A DNA stretch of 64,000 nt, taken from positions 2,203,233 through 2,267,232 of the forward strand of contig CP003316.1 in the NCBI GenBank assembly GCA_000247545.1, read 5' to 3'. This document shows, in pieces, positions 26,098 through 34,300 of the stretch. The stretch's first letter is position 1. The number at the start of each line of letters is the position of its first letter. The stretch comes from Pyrobaculum oguniense TE7. GTDB lineage: Archaea; Thermoproteota; Thermoprotei; Thermoproteales; Thermoproteaceae. A model generated the notes under the pieces. The model saw only the letters and a program-made list of their open reading frames with translations, made no database searches and was not told the DNA's origin. The translations under genes were made by a program, and so were the position numbers.

Positions 26098-27141
26098 ATG
26101 AACAGCTACATGGGTCTCGAAAAGCTAGTAAAGGCCTTCTCCGAGAGGTTTGACTACCTAGTACTAACCAGGGGCCCCAACCTCGCCTATGCCGTGGGTA
26201 TGCCCGACGCGGTGGGTCTCGTGGTAGATCTAAAGACGGGCGGCTCCACCCTCTACGTCTCCAGGCTGGACTACGCGCGGGCAAGGAGCATAGCCGCCGT
26301 GGACAAAGTCGTAGGCATTTCGTCGGCAGAGATCCCGCCCAGGAGGCCGGGCGAAGAGTTGGTTATTGCGCCGAGTTTTAACGAGGTGGTGAAAAAGCTA
26401 GAGGGGCGGGTGGCGTCGGACAACAAGGAGGTCGGCACAGACGTTTCCCAGGAGATATTGGAGATTAGGTCAGTAAAGGACGACTGGGAGGTGGCCATCA
26501 TGAAGGAGGCGCTTAGAATTACGGAAGGAGTCTATCAAAGGCTCGCGTCGGCGAGACTGGTGGGGCTGAGGGAGAGGGACGTGGCCGCGCTTGTCTACAA
26601 GTGGTTCATGGAAGACGGCGCGGACGGCGTTGCCTTCGACCCCATTGTCGCGTCGGGCCCCAACGGGGCGTACCCCCACTACAGGTTTGGGGACAGGAAA
26701 ATTGCCTACGGCGACTACGTCGTCGTGGACATAGGCGCCCGGAAGGACTTATACTGCGCCGACATGACAAGGACGTTTACAATAGGCGTGAACCCAGCCC
26801 TGAGAGACGCCCTATATGCGGTATACGAGGCAGTGAAGGCTGCGGAGAAAACCGCAGGCGAAGGCGTGCCAGCCGCGGAGGTGGACAATACGGCGAGGAA
26901 GGTCCTCGAGGATTACGGCTTTGGCCAGTACTTCATCCACTCCACGGGACACGGCGTCGGGGTGGAGGTCCACGAGCCCCCCAGGCTGTTCTCCACCTCT
27001 AAAGACGTCCTGAGGCGGGGCCACGTCGTCACGATTGAGCCGGGGGTGTATATAGAGGGCGTAGGCGGCGTCCGCATAGAGGACATGGTGTACATAAACG
27101 GCGGCGCCGTCGTGTTGAACAAGACGCCGTTGCTCCTCTAG
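26098..27141 (+). CDS. pepQ: Xaa-Pro dipeptidase/aminopeptidase (M24)
   Basis: This metallopeptidase cleaves the bond before proline in short peptides in the cytoplasm. The 347-residue protein has an N-terminal creatinase-like domain and the pita-bread catalytic domain with all five metal ligands. These are two aspartates in VVVDIGARKDLYCADMTRTF, the histidine in STGHGVGVEVHEPP, and glutamates in TIEPGVYIEG and GVRIEDMVYI. ATG 26098 or ATG 26110 is the start. A dipeptidase versus aminopeptidase preference cannot be told. Confidence 0.92.
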   Translation: MNSYMGLEKLVKAFSERFDYLVLTRGPNLAYAVGMPDAVGLVVDLKTGGSTLYVSRLDYARARSIAAVDKVVGISSAEIPPRRPGEELVIAPSFNEVVKKLEGRVASDNKEVGTDVSQEILEIRSVKDDWEVAIMKEALRITEGVYQRLASARLVGLRERDVAALVYKWFMEDGADGVAFDPIVASGPNGAYPHYRFGDRKIAYGDYVVVDIGARKDLYCADMTRTFTIGVNPALRDALYAVYEAVKAAEKTAGEGVPAAEVDNTARKVLEDYGFGQYFIHSTGHGVGVEVHEPPRLFSTSKDVLRRGHVVTIEPGVYIEGVGGVRIEDMVYINGGAVVLNKTPLLL

Positions 27142-28001
27142 CGCCGCCTCGCGTCGATGCCGTAGCCCTCCCTCACCCTCTCCACCACAAAACCAACTCT
27201 TCTTAGTCTCTCGGCGACCCCTCTGTAGGGATTTAGCCCCCTATACTTAGTGCCGCTCAGGCTCACGTAGTGGAAGAGGCCCCCGCCCTTCCTCAATATT
27301 CTGTAAAACTCCCTGTAAAGCTCCTCCGAGTAAAGCCTCTGGGTTGCGTAGCTCAGCCGCGGCGGATCGTGTATCACAAAGTCAAAAGAGGAGTCTCTCA
27401 ACGCGCGAACGAAGGAGAGGCAGTCGCCCAGTACTATGTCGATAGTGGGTGACCAAAGCCCCCTGCTGTAGGGGTTGAACGACGCCAAGAGCAACACGTT
27501 TGGGTCAACCTCCACAGTCACAACGCGTCTAGCCCCCTTCCTCAACGCCTCTACGGCGGTATATCCAAGCCCCGTGCAGCACTCAAAGACGGCCCCCCAC
27601 GCCCTTGTCACCTTACGCGCCGTCACGACGAGGGGGTTCTCCAGCACTGAGTGCATGGTGATGCCGTCTATCATAAGGGTGGGCGCCCAGCCTCTCTGAA
27701 AGACGCACAGCTTGTAAAACCGGGCTGAGGCCACGGAGAGCTCCCGCCACTCGCCGTCAATATATGCGTATACTTCGCAACTCTCCTCGTCGATATCGGG
27801 CAAGTCGTCGATGTTGACCTCGTACTCGGCTCCGCCGTATGCGAAATGGGCTCGTCCCCCTCTATACTTCACCTCGGTTTTTGTGAGCTCTAAGTCGAAA
27901 GAGACTCTTGCCTCCCCACTTTTCAAATCTTCTATCTGCCACCTAGACACTACGGGGATTTCTAAATAGCCCACGTCGCATAAGTCGTGGATATATTTCA
28001 C
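27138..28001 (-). CDS. SAM-dependent methyltransferase (COG2521-like)
   Basis: This 287-residue protein has a beta-rich N-terminal domain and a Rossmann methyltransferase domain. The domain contains GAVFECCTGLGYTAVEALRKGA as the SAM loop, VTVEVDPNVLLLASFNPYS as the acidic second motif, and FDFVIHDPPRLSY as an aromatic-proline motif of the DPPY type. The DPPR form is seen in nucleic-acid amino-group methyltransferases, so an RNA or DNA substrate is likely but unproven. GTG 28001 follows a purine-rich GGGGAGAGAG leader. Confidence 0.83.
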   Translation of the reverse strand: MKYIHDLCDVGYLEIPVVSRWQIEDLKSGEARVSFDLELTKTEVKYRGGRAHFAYGGAEYEVNIDDLPDIDEESCEVYAYIDGEWRELSVASARFYKLCVFQRGWAPTLMIDGITMHSVLENPLVVTARKVTRAWGAVFECCTGLGYTAVEALRKGARRVVTVEVDPNVLLLASFNPYSRGLWSPTIDIVLGDCLSFVRALRDSSFDFVIHDPPRLSYATQRLYSEELYREFYRILRKGGGLFHYVSLSGTKYRGLNPYRGVAERLRRVGFVVERVREGYGIDARRR

Positions 28002-28065
28002 TTAACTCTCTCCCCGCAGGTTTTCTTGAATTCTGGAAATAAATTATGGCAAAGTCTTTCTTACA

Positions 28066-28362
28066 ATGTATGCTCAATACATACGCTACAGCCCCGTCGG
28101 CGAGTACCTGCGCCTAGTCGTAATGCAGAGGCTGGCGCAGGGCCCTGCCTCTGTGGAGGAGATAAATCGGCTGGCCAAAGAGGCTGTGGAGAAGGTAGGG
28201 ATTAAGTACGACTGGCGGGTGTGGCCAGAACTGTTGAAGAGAGAGGTGGCGATAAAAAACGGCGTGGCGGAGCTGACGAGGGAGGGCAAGTGGATCTACG
28301 AACAGACAAGAGAGGAGGTGGCGGAGTACCTAAAACGCTTCCGGATAGAGCTACGCTTCTAG
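28066..28362 (+). CDS. Small winged-helix-like hypothetical protein
   Basis: This is a 98-residue helical protein containing LRLVVMQRLAQGPASVEEINRL, KYDWRVWPELLKREVAIKNG and ELTREGKWIYEQTREEV. This resembles a winged-helix fold with a wing near the C-terminus, but the match is by pattern. ATG 28066 is 21-30 bases after the AAATAAATTA box. Its last bases overlap the convergent HD-domain gene. Confidence 0.6.
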   Translation: MYAQYIRYSPVGEYLRLVVMQRLAQGPASVEEINRLAKEAVEKVGIKYDWRVWPELLKREVAIKNGVAELTREGKWIYEQTREEVAEYLKRFRIELRF

Positions 28363-29781
28363 CCTACGCACGGCGAGCTCCATCAAGGGCTCCAGTACCG
28401 TCAGGATCTTCTGCAAGACATCACCCCCGCATTTTTCGACAACATCCCTCTTTACATAGAGAAAGACGTGTGGAGCCCTTTTCCACGCCTCGTTCACCGC
28501 CTCCACCAGCGGCGATATTTTCGATATAGGGATGGGGCCCATGGCCGTGGTGATGTATATATCCTCCGCGTACGGGTCAAAGCTCACATACGACAGAATC
28601 ACGTCGTTAGGAGCTAGGCGGCAGCCGCCTACCTCTCCTACCTCGATGTTCAGCCGCTCGACGAACTTCCTCTTGAGCCTATTTATCAAAGCCCAGTGCA
28701 GGGGGCCTATCCTATCCACAGATTCGTTTACCCTCACCGGGTTTTGGAAAATTTCCATAAAGTCTTTTTCCCTCTTCCACAGCGGTATGTAGCCAGGCGG
28801 CTTCCTCGAAAGAAGATCCCTGAAGCGGGGGTCGCGCATGAAGACTGAGACAAAGTGGTCATCAGTGGCCTTCCAGATACTCACCTCGTCTGCACTTCCA
28901 GTCACGAACCGGGCCAGCTCGCAGAGGTAGCGGCAAATTTCGGGCTCCCCCACGCCCTCGGAACACTTCTCTATGTTATCGGCTAAGATGTCGCGGGCAA
29001 GCTCTGTGAAAAGCACAGTTTTGTGGTGCAGGTAAACGTGGCGGTAGAGGTTGTACCGCGTAATTATATAGCCCTCCAAGTTAACCCTCGCCTTTTCGTT
29101 AAACTGGAAGCTGTCGCCCACCACTTCGAGATTTTCCACTATCCGCTCAAGATCTATATGGGTAAAGCTAGTTCCCACAGCCGCGCCTGTAAAGTACATA
29201 TCGCGCATAATATAGTCAAGCCTATCTGCGTCGAATACGCCAGATAGAATACTGCTGTAGAGGCGATACTTACTCGGCGGCTCAAACAAGAGCCCTAAGA
29301 CAAGAGAGGGATTGTACCCAAGGGCCGAGAGCCTATCGCTCAGTTTCTCTACAAGCAACTTTGTGGTTACTTCGTGTGGTTTCTGGGACCTGTCAAACAA
29401 GGCCAGATCCACCTCCAAACAGCCCCTGACAGTTGCCATGTGGAGTAGCTCTCTAGTGAGGATCTCAAAAGAGTGGGAAAAAGGCAGATGGCCCACGTCG
29501 TGTAGCAGAGCTGCCATGCGGAGATGCTTCAACAAAACCTCGTCGAACTCCCCCCTCTGCTCCATTATTCGGCGTCCGAGCTGGGTGGCTATGTGCATGA
29601 CGCCGAGGGAGTGGTCAAACCGGGTGTGTGTGGCGGTGGGGTATACGAGGTAAGCAAAGCCAAGTTGCTTGACGTACCTAAGCCTCTGAATGATGGGCTC
29701 GCCGTCAATTAACCTCACCTCCTCCTCCGTGAGTTTAATGAAACCATGTACAGGATCTCTAATAGTCTTCCTATACTGCAC
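28351..29781 (-). CDS. HD-domain phosphohydrolase
   Basis: This 476-residue protein belongs to the HD superfamily of metal-dependent phosphohydrolases (YdhJ/dNTPase-like). Near the N-terminus are FIKLTEEEVRLIDGEPIIQR, RLRYVKQLG and the metal-binding THTRFDHSLGVMHIA, with HDVGHLPFSHSFE at about residue 97 and DADRLDYIMRDMYFTG later. Members hydrolyse nucleotides or cyclic nucleotides; the substrate here is unknown. GTG 29781 shares the box at 29798-29808 with the flavoprotein gene. Confidence 0.9.
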   Translation of the reverse strand: MQYRKTIRDPVHGFIKLTEEEVRLIDGEPIIQRLRYVKQLGFAYLVYPTATHTRFDHSLGVMHIATQLGRRIMEQRGEFDEVLLKHLRMAALLHDVGHLPFSHSFEILTRELLHMATVRGCLEVDLALFDRSQKPHEVTTKLLVEKLSDRLSALGYNPSLVLGLLFEPPSKYRLYSSILSGVFDADRLDYIMRDMYFTGAAVGTSFTHIDLERIVENLEVVGDSFQFNEKARVNLEGYIITRYNLYRHVYLHHKTVLFTELARDILADNIEKCSEGVGEPEICRYLCELARFVTGSADEVSIWKATDDHFVSVFMRDPRFRDLLSRKPPGYIPLWKREKDFMEIFQNPVRVNESVDRIGPLHWALINRLKRKFVERLNIEVGEVGGCRLAPNDVILSYVSFDPYAEDIYITTAMGPIPISKISPLVEAVNEAWKRAPHVFLYVKRDVVEKCGGDVLQKILTVLEPLMELAVRRLEA

Positions 29782-29797
29782 GCGTTGAACAACGTGC

Positions 29798-29808
29798 TAA
29801 TTTATATA
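29798..29808. promoter_or_regulatory. Shared TATA box, HD and flavoprotein genes
   Basis: AATTTATATA-type box centred between GTG 29781 (minus) and GTG 29824 (plus). It is at the local leaderless spacing for each and supports the shorter start of the plus-strand gene. Confidence 0.55.
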
Positions 29809-29823
29809 CAGATGGGAAAACAT

Positions 29824-30900
29824 GTGCGCGTCGCCGTAGTAGGCGCTGGCCCAGCGGGACTGGCCTTTGCTTCAGAGTTCGGGGATGCAGACGTGTTCGA
29901 AGAGCACCCCGAGGTGGGGTTGCCCAGACACTGCACCAGTTTAGTGAGCGCCTCTTCCGCCGAGGCGGTGGGAATCCCCCAGTCGCTTGTATTGGCTAAA
30001 TACGGCTACTTAACAGTGACGGATCTAGAGGGAAGAAGTATATACTTCCGGGTAAAACACGGCGTCTACCTAATCGATCGCCCAGGCCTCGAGCAGTGGC
30101 TCGCCAGCGGCGTGGGGAGAATTTTTACTAACCGGAAGGTGGTGGCAACGCGGGGCGGTTACGTGTACACCTCAGACGGTAGCAACCACGGCCCGTACGA
30201 CTACGTTGTGCTCGCCGAGGGGGCCGCTAGGAGGCTATCTGGTAGATACGGCCACGTGGTGAGGCTCCCGGGGCTCCAGGTAGATGTGAAAAGCGGCGTA
30301 GGCCTCCCGGGCATCACCGTGGTCTACAACCAGAAGCTGTCTAAGTCCTACTTCGCCTGGATAGTCGAAGTGGACAAGGGGCTCTACCGGGTCGGCTTGG
30401 CGGATCACTGCTGTACCGTTCAGAAGCTCTTTAAGCTGGTAAAGCTCGTGCGTGGCGAGCCCGTCGGCAAGCCCTTCGGCGGAGGTGTGCTGGCGGGTCC
30501 CCCGCTGAGGCAACTGGTCTGGGGGCGGGAGATACTGGTAGGCGACGCGGGTGGCCTCGTTAAGCCGCTCAGCGGCGGGGGGATAATATTAGCGGTGAGG
30601 AGCGGGCGCCTCGCCGCCGAGGCCTTAGCTCGGGGGGAGATAGCCCAGTACGAGGAGGCGACGAGGTGGGTTAGGCTTAGGCTGAGGCTTGCCTTCGCCG
30701 CCTTTAGGCTACTCTACGGCATGAGGTTAGTGGATAAGGCGCTTCAACTCCTCAATGGCGGCGAGTACGTCGCCGTGGACTACGACGACCATGTAAAAAC
30801 CCTTGTGTTCGCCGCGTTGACAGATTTAAGATCCCTCGCCGTTTTGAAAGAGGCAACGCGGTTTTTAGCGAGTAATCGTAATGTTCTTCATTTCCTCTAG
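29824..30900 (+). CDS. Geranylgeranyl reductase family flavoprotein
   Basis: This FAD-dependent oxidoreductase (358 residues) is related to digeranylgeranylglycerophospholipid reductase, which saturates archaeal lipid chains. It has the dinucleotide-binding [18 protein letters not shown] at the N-terminus, [17 protein letters not shown], and the C-terminal FAD motif [21 protein letters not shown] 29824 is about 22 bases after the TATA box; ATG 29812 is the upstream alternative. Quinone or lipid saturation is the family role, and the exact substrate is not visible. Confidence 0.87.
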   Translation: MRVAVVGAGPAGLAFASEFGDADVFEEHPEVGLPRHCTSLVSASSAEAVGIPQSLVLAKYGYLTVTDLEGRSIYFRVKHGVYLIDRPGLEQWLASGVGRIFTNRKVVATRGGYVYTSDGSNHGPYDYVVLAEGAARRLSGRYGHVVRLPGLQVDVKSGVGLPGITVVYNQKLSKSYFAWIVEVDKGLYRVGLADHCCTVQKLFKLVKLVRGEPVGKPFGGGVLAGPPLRQLVWGREILVGDAGGLVKPLSGGGIILAVRSGRLAAEALARGEIAQYEEATRWVRLRLRLAFAAFRLLYGMRLVDKALQLLNGGEYVAVDYDDHVKTLVFAALTDLRSLAVLKEATRFLASNRNVLHFL

Positions 30901-31983
30901 AAGCTTGGCGCCGGGGCCCTGGAAGAACTTATAGACCGGCTCCAGCAGTCCAGCCAAGGCATCAGCCGCGGCGTTTTTGAGGTCGGCCGGGTGAATCTTC
31001 CCCTCCCTGTAGAGCCCCTCCAGCTCTTGGTAGCTCCACACCTCGACGTCGCCGCCGTATTGGGCAGGCCGCCTAATCACGAAGGGAGTCTTCCTCTCCT
31101 CCCTAAACGCAGAAACGCGGAGAAGCTCCAAGACGGGGTTGTACTCAACCTCTCTAGGCGGGCAGTACGCCTTCGCGATCTTTTGCTTAATCTCTTCGGG
31201 GCTGTCGTGGACGAAGATGGCGCTCTGGGGAATGCTCTTAGACATCTTGAGCTCGCTTAGCTCCTCCTTGCTGGCGGGCTTCGCCGAAATGTTCAGCGCC
31301 GGGAGAAGGCGGTGGTGCAAGGCCACCGGCTTTACCCGCTTCCCGTCCACCTCCAGGGGGTAGAACCTAATCTTATACGCTACCTCCCTCGCCAGTATGT
31401 GGGCGCGCCTCTGGTCGATCCCCCCGTGAGGTATGTGGGCCCCGAGTGCGAAGACGTCCGCTACCTGGAGAGGCGGGTAGACGAGATACGCCAGGGGGAT
31501 GGACTCGCCCATCTTTCTCCCCAAGATGGTGAGGCTGTGCCTAACCTGTGATAAGGTGAGGTGCCGGGTTATGTCCATGAGGAGGAGCCAATACTCGTCG
31601 TTGTGGTGGTAGAGGTCGGAGCCTAGGACAAACCTCGTCCCGTCGGGGTCGCCTCCCAACACCTCTATAATCTTCTTAAATGTCTCCACGTAGTACGTCA
31701 CCGCCACCCTCCTAATTGTCTCGAGGTCGCCTCCAAGCTTGTTGTTAAGCCAGCTGTGGATGTCAGCAAGGAGAATCTGCGTCCTCACCCCCGCTTTCTG
31801 CAAGTCGACAACCTTAGACATGCTCACCACGCCAGTGCCGATGTGGATAAACCCGCTTATTTCAAAGCCGATGTAGTGATTTAACTTATACCCAGCCTGG
31901 AGCATTTCTTTTAGCTCCTCCACTGTAATGACCTCCTCGGCAGGATACCTCAATATCAGGGATAGCTTGCTCTCCACATCCAT
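30865..31983 (-). CDS. tyrS: Tyrosyl-tRNA synthetase
   Basis: This is a class I aminoacyl-tRNA synthetase charging tRNA-Tyr. The HIGH motif appears as HIGTG near residue 49 and the KMSKS loop as LKMSKSIP near residue 270. The 372-residue length and the lack of the bacterial C-terminal S4 domain match archaeal TyrRS. ATG 31983 is 20-28 bases from TTTTTAAAA, the box shared with DUF371; a longer reading frame to 32154 is not supported. TrpRS is the alternative family, but the sequence around HIGTG favours TyrRS. Confidence 0.93.
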   Translation of the reverse strand: MDVESKLSLILRYPAEEVITVEELKEMLQAGYKLNHYIGFEISGFIHIGTGVVSMSKVVDLQKAGVRTQILLADIHSWLNNKLGGDLETIRRVAVTYYVETFKKIIEVLGGDPDGTRFVLGSDLYHHNDEYWLLLMDITRHLTLSQVRHSLTILGRKMGESIPLAYLVYPPLQVADVFALGAHIPHGGIDQRRAHILAREVAYKIRFYPLEVDGKRVKPVALHHRLLPALNISAKPASKEELSELKMSKSIPQSAIFVHDSPEEIKQKIAKAYCPPREVEYNPVLELLRVSAFREERKTPFVIRRPAQYGGDVEVWSYQELEGLYREGKIHPADLKNAAADALAGLLEPVYKFFQGPGAKLLEEMKNITITR

Positions 31984-32003
31984 GGCGAAAGTTACTATAA
32001 GTG

Positions 32004-32011
32004 TTTTAAAA
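32004..32011. promoter_or_regulatory. Palindromic TATA box TTTTAAAA
   Basis: A perfect palindrome lies 22-23 bases from its centre to GTG 32030 (plus, DUF371) and about 24 bases to ATG 31983 (minus, tyrS). Both genes appear leaderless from this single element. Confidence 0.65.
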
Positions 32012-32029
32012 ACAAGCCCCCGCAATATA

Positions 32030-32500
32030 GTGCCCAATGATGCCGAGGAATGCCTGGAGAACGTTCTAAGAGGCGTATCTCCCGCCGACGTATTTACGGC
32101 GAGAGGCCACCCCAACATAACAGCTACGAACAGAAAGACACTAGAAATCACCAAAGACCCCTACGTCACAAGGCGAGGGGACTGCATAGTGGCGTGTTGC
32201 GCCGAGAAGGCGGCAGGAGAGTTAAGGCGAGACGTGCTACAGGCACTAACCGCCCCGGGGGTCGTAGTCGTAATCCTCAGCACGGGCTCCGCCTGGGACT
32301 ACACCGCCGGAGAGACCCCCCGCGTGGCGCCAACTTCGACCTGGCGCATCGTTGTTCGTACGAGTACTTACGTGGACGAATCCACCGTTGTAATAAGAGC
32401 CGGCAAAAGCGCCGCCGACCTGGATAGGAGATTGATCCAGGAGCTGAGACGGGGCGTACACCTTAGGGTGGTCATAGGAGTCTGCCCACTTAGTGTATAA
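32030..32500 (+). CDS. DUF371 family protein
   Basis: This is a 156-residue archaeal protein of the DUF371 family. It has the characteristic [21 protein letters not shown], then [21 protein letters not shown], the conserved core of the family. The function is not established; the RGD/cysteine-rich centre may bind a ligand or metal. GTG 32030 is fixed by the palindromic TATA box. It overlaps the promoter region of the downstream membrane kinase-like gene, which begins 23 bases later. Confidence 0.85.
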   Translation: MPNDAEECLENVLRGVSPADVFTARGHPNITATNRKTLEITKDPYVTRRGDCIVACCAEKAAGELRRDVLQALTAPGVVVVILSTGSAWDYTAGETPRVAPTSTWRIVVRTSTYVDESTVVIRAGKSAADLDRRLIQELRRGVHLRVVIGVCPLSV

Positions 32501-32522
32501 AAGCTGGCTGCTACACCCAGCC

Positions 32523-33209
32523 GTGTCACAAATAGAAGAGCTGAGGAGGCTGGCCGCCAGGAAGATGTTCCACGTAGCCTTCGTCGCGCTACTGGCATTA
32601 CCCTTCGTGGTGGACATTCCGCTAGAGACGTATACGGCCATCCTCGCGTTCATCGGCGGCGTGGTCTACTCTATACAAGTAAGACAGCCTGCGGTGTGGG
32701 AGCAGTTAAGGGAAGACTTTTTCAAGACGCTAGAAGACATCTTCATGCGGCTAGAGCAACTACTCCCCCTGGACAGACCCGGCGTCCGCGAGCAGTACGC
32801 CAAGGCCGTCCGCCAGTTTGAAGAACTGGTGCTCATGGCCGAACGGGACTACGAAAAGAGGCACGGCTACCTCGGCATACTGATGGGTGCCGTGGGGTTC
32901 CTAATTGCTGAATCCATCTTTGGAAGAGGGCACCTTCTGCCCGCGCTGATAAGTCTCGGAGTCTACGACGCCGTCAGCGCCGTCGCCGGGACGGCGATGG
33001 GGGGTAGAAGAATAGGCAAAGTATCGCTTTGGGGCACTACGGCGGGGGCACTGGCAAATATCCTCGCCTTAATTGCCGCGGGGGTGCCCATGGGAGCCGC
33101 GTTGCTCATAACAGCGCTAGTTGTGTTAGCCGACGTGGTCAGTCCCGAGGACAACTTGACAATCCCCGTCGCCGCCGCCGCAGGGTCGTATCTGTATCAC
33201 CTCCTGTAG
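32523..33209 (+). CDS. Polyprenol/diacylglycerol kinase-like membrane protein
   Basis: This 228-residue membrane protein resembles the CTP-dependent lipid kinases (dolichol kinase, Dgk1, phytol kinase). It has the N-terminal ARKMFHVAF motif, ISLGVYDAVSAVAGTAMGGRR with IGKVSLWGTTAGALAN, and the C-terminal VVSPEDNLTIPVAAAA, equivalent to the DDNLTVP signature. About six membrane segments are visible. GTG 32523 lies about 22 bases after TGTATAAAAG. A role in polyprenol phosphate supply for glycosylation is plausible; the substrate is inferred. Confidence 0.75.
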   Translation: MSQIEELRRLAARKMFHVAFVALLALPFVVDIPLETYTAILAFIGGVVYSIQVRQPAVWEQLREDFFKTLEDIFMRLEQLLPLDRPGVREQYAKAVRQFEELVLMAERDYEKRHGYLGILMGAVGFLIAESIFGRGHLLPALISLGVYDAVSAVAGTAMGGRRIGKVSLWGTTAGALANILALIAAGVPMGAALLITALVVLADVVSPEDNLTIPVAAAAGSYLYHLL

Positions 33210-33538
33210 AAAACACCCTCCACGCGGACCCCCAGCCTTCTCGCCGCCGCCGCCAACCTCCCGTCGTCTGTTATCAACGTGCACTCTCTCTCAAGCGCCA
33301 GTAGAAGAACAGAAACGTCTGCGCGCGACAGCTCCTTAAATCTTCTTGCCAGCTCGTCCACCTTCTTGCCGTCCACCTCCACCACCTCTACCCTTAGGAT
33401 CTCCAAGGCGGCCTGCGCCCGGGGGTCTTTTAGCTCCTCGGCCACCTCCCTAGTGGTGAGCAACCTACCAGAAAAAATTCTTGCGTCCCTTCCGTGGAGT
33501 ATGGCGGAGGCGTCTAGGACCAAACACGGCGCGCTCAT
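33197..33538 (-). CDS. PIN-domain protein (Nob1-like ribonuclease domain)
   Basis: This 113-residue PIN domain starts CLVLDASAILHGRD with the first catalytic aspartate. LLTTREVAEELKDPRA supplies the conserved glutamate, and RADVSVLLLALERECTLITDD the next acidic residues. The pattern follows archaeal Nob1, the enzyme that matures the 3' end of 16S rRNA. The C-terminal zinc ribbon of classical Nob1 is absent, so it may act with a separate partner. Its ATG overlaps the NAD kinase stop (ATGA). Confidence 0.82.
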   Translation of the reverse strand: MSAPCLVLDASAILHGRDARIFSGRLLTTREVAEELKDPRAQAALEILRVEVVEVDGKKVDELARRFKELSRADVSVLLLALERECTLITDDGRLAAAARRLGVRVEGVFYRR

Positions 33539-34263
33539 AGGCTCCTTAGCCGCTCCGCCACTCTGTCCAGGAACTGGAATTCGCCGAACATCGCCAGTCT
33601 CAGCCTTCTTTGCCCCTTGTAAATTTTAAAATAACGCCCAGTAGAGGCGGCCCTTCCGTCGCATACCAGCACAGCCTCCTCATTTGTCTCAATTTCGACA
33701 CTTCTGGAGGCCAGCACCAAGGGGCGGAGGTAGAGGGTGTACGGCGCTACGAAAGACACCACGATCACGTCGGCGCGGTAGTCCACCACCGGTCCAAATG
33801 TGGAAACCACATAGCCTGAAGTCCCATGAGGCGTCGAGACGATGATCCCGTCTGCTCGGCCCACCACCTCGCCCTCGTCTGTTCGGATGGCGAAGTTTAG
33901 CATCCTACCTGGCTCTCTTCTGTAGACAGAGATCTCGTTTAAGACAATGCATCCCCCCGCGTCAAGGGTAGACAGCTCCAAGACGTTGTATTTATTTTCC
34001 AAGATACGCCTCACGGCGTCGTCCACGGGAATGGCGAGCTGGGTGCTTCTGTAGAAATTAATCCTGCCAAGCCCCAGATGCACAACTACCGAGTCGAGAA
34101 CGCATGGGTACCGCCTTATAGCCTCCAGAAGTGTGCCATCGCCACCGAAAACAAATACATGAGTAAACTTGTCATTACATCTGAGCTCCACCGCGTTATA
34201 CTTCTTCTTAAACTCTAAAGCGGCCTCCCTGAGATCAGGCCTATAATAAACTGCGAACACCAC
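33535..34263 (-). CDS. nadK: NAD kinase
   Basis: NAD kinase phosphorylates NAD to NADP using ATP or polyphosphate. The 242-residue protein has the GGDGTLLEA motif near residue 40, the conserved LNEISVYRREPG, and DGIIVSTPHGTSGYVVS for substrate binding. The short length is typical of archaeal enzymes. GTG 34263 or the next codon GTG 34260 is the start, near CTATATATAG. It is followed by an overlapping PIN gene, and AOR lies just upstream on the same strand. Confidence 0.94.
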   Translation of the reverse strand: MVFAVYYRPDLREAALEFKKKYNAVELRCNDKFTHVFVFGGDGTLLEAIRRYPCVLDSVVVHLGLGRINFYRSTQLAIPVDDAVRRILENKYNVLELSTLDAGGCIVLNEISVYRREPGRMLNFAIRTDEGEVVGRADGIIVSTPHGTSGYVVSTFGPVVDYRADVIVVSFVAPYTLYLRPLVLASRSVEIETNEEAVLVCDGRAASTGRYFKIYKGQRRLRLAMFGEFQFLDRVAERLRSL

Positions 34264-34300
34264 GTCTTTAAAAAGTCCTATATATAGAAAAAACGGAGTT

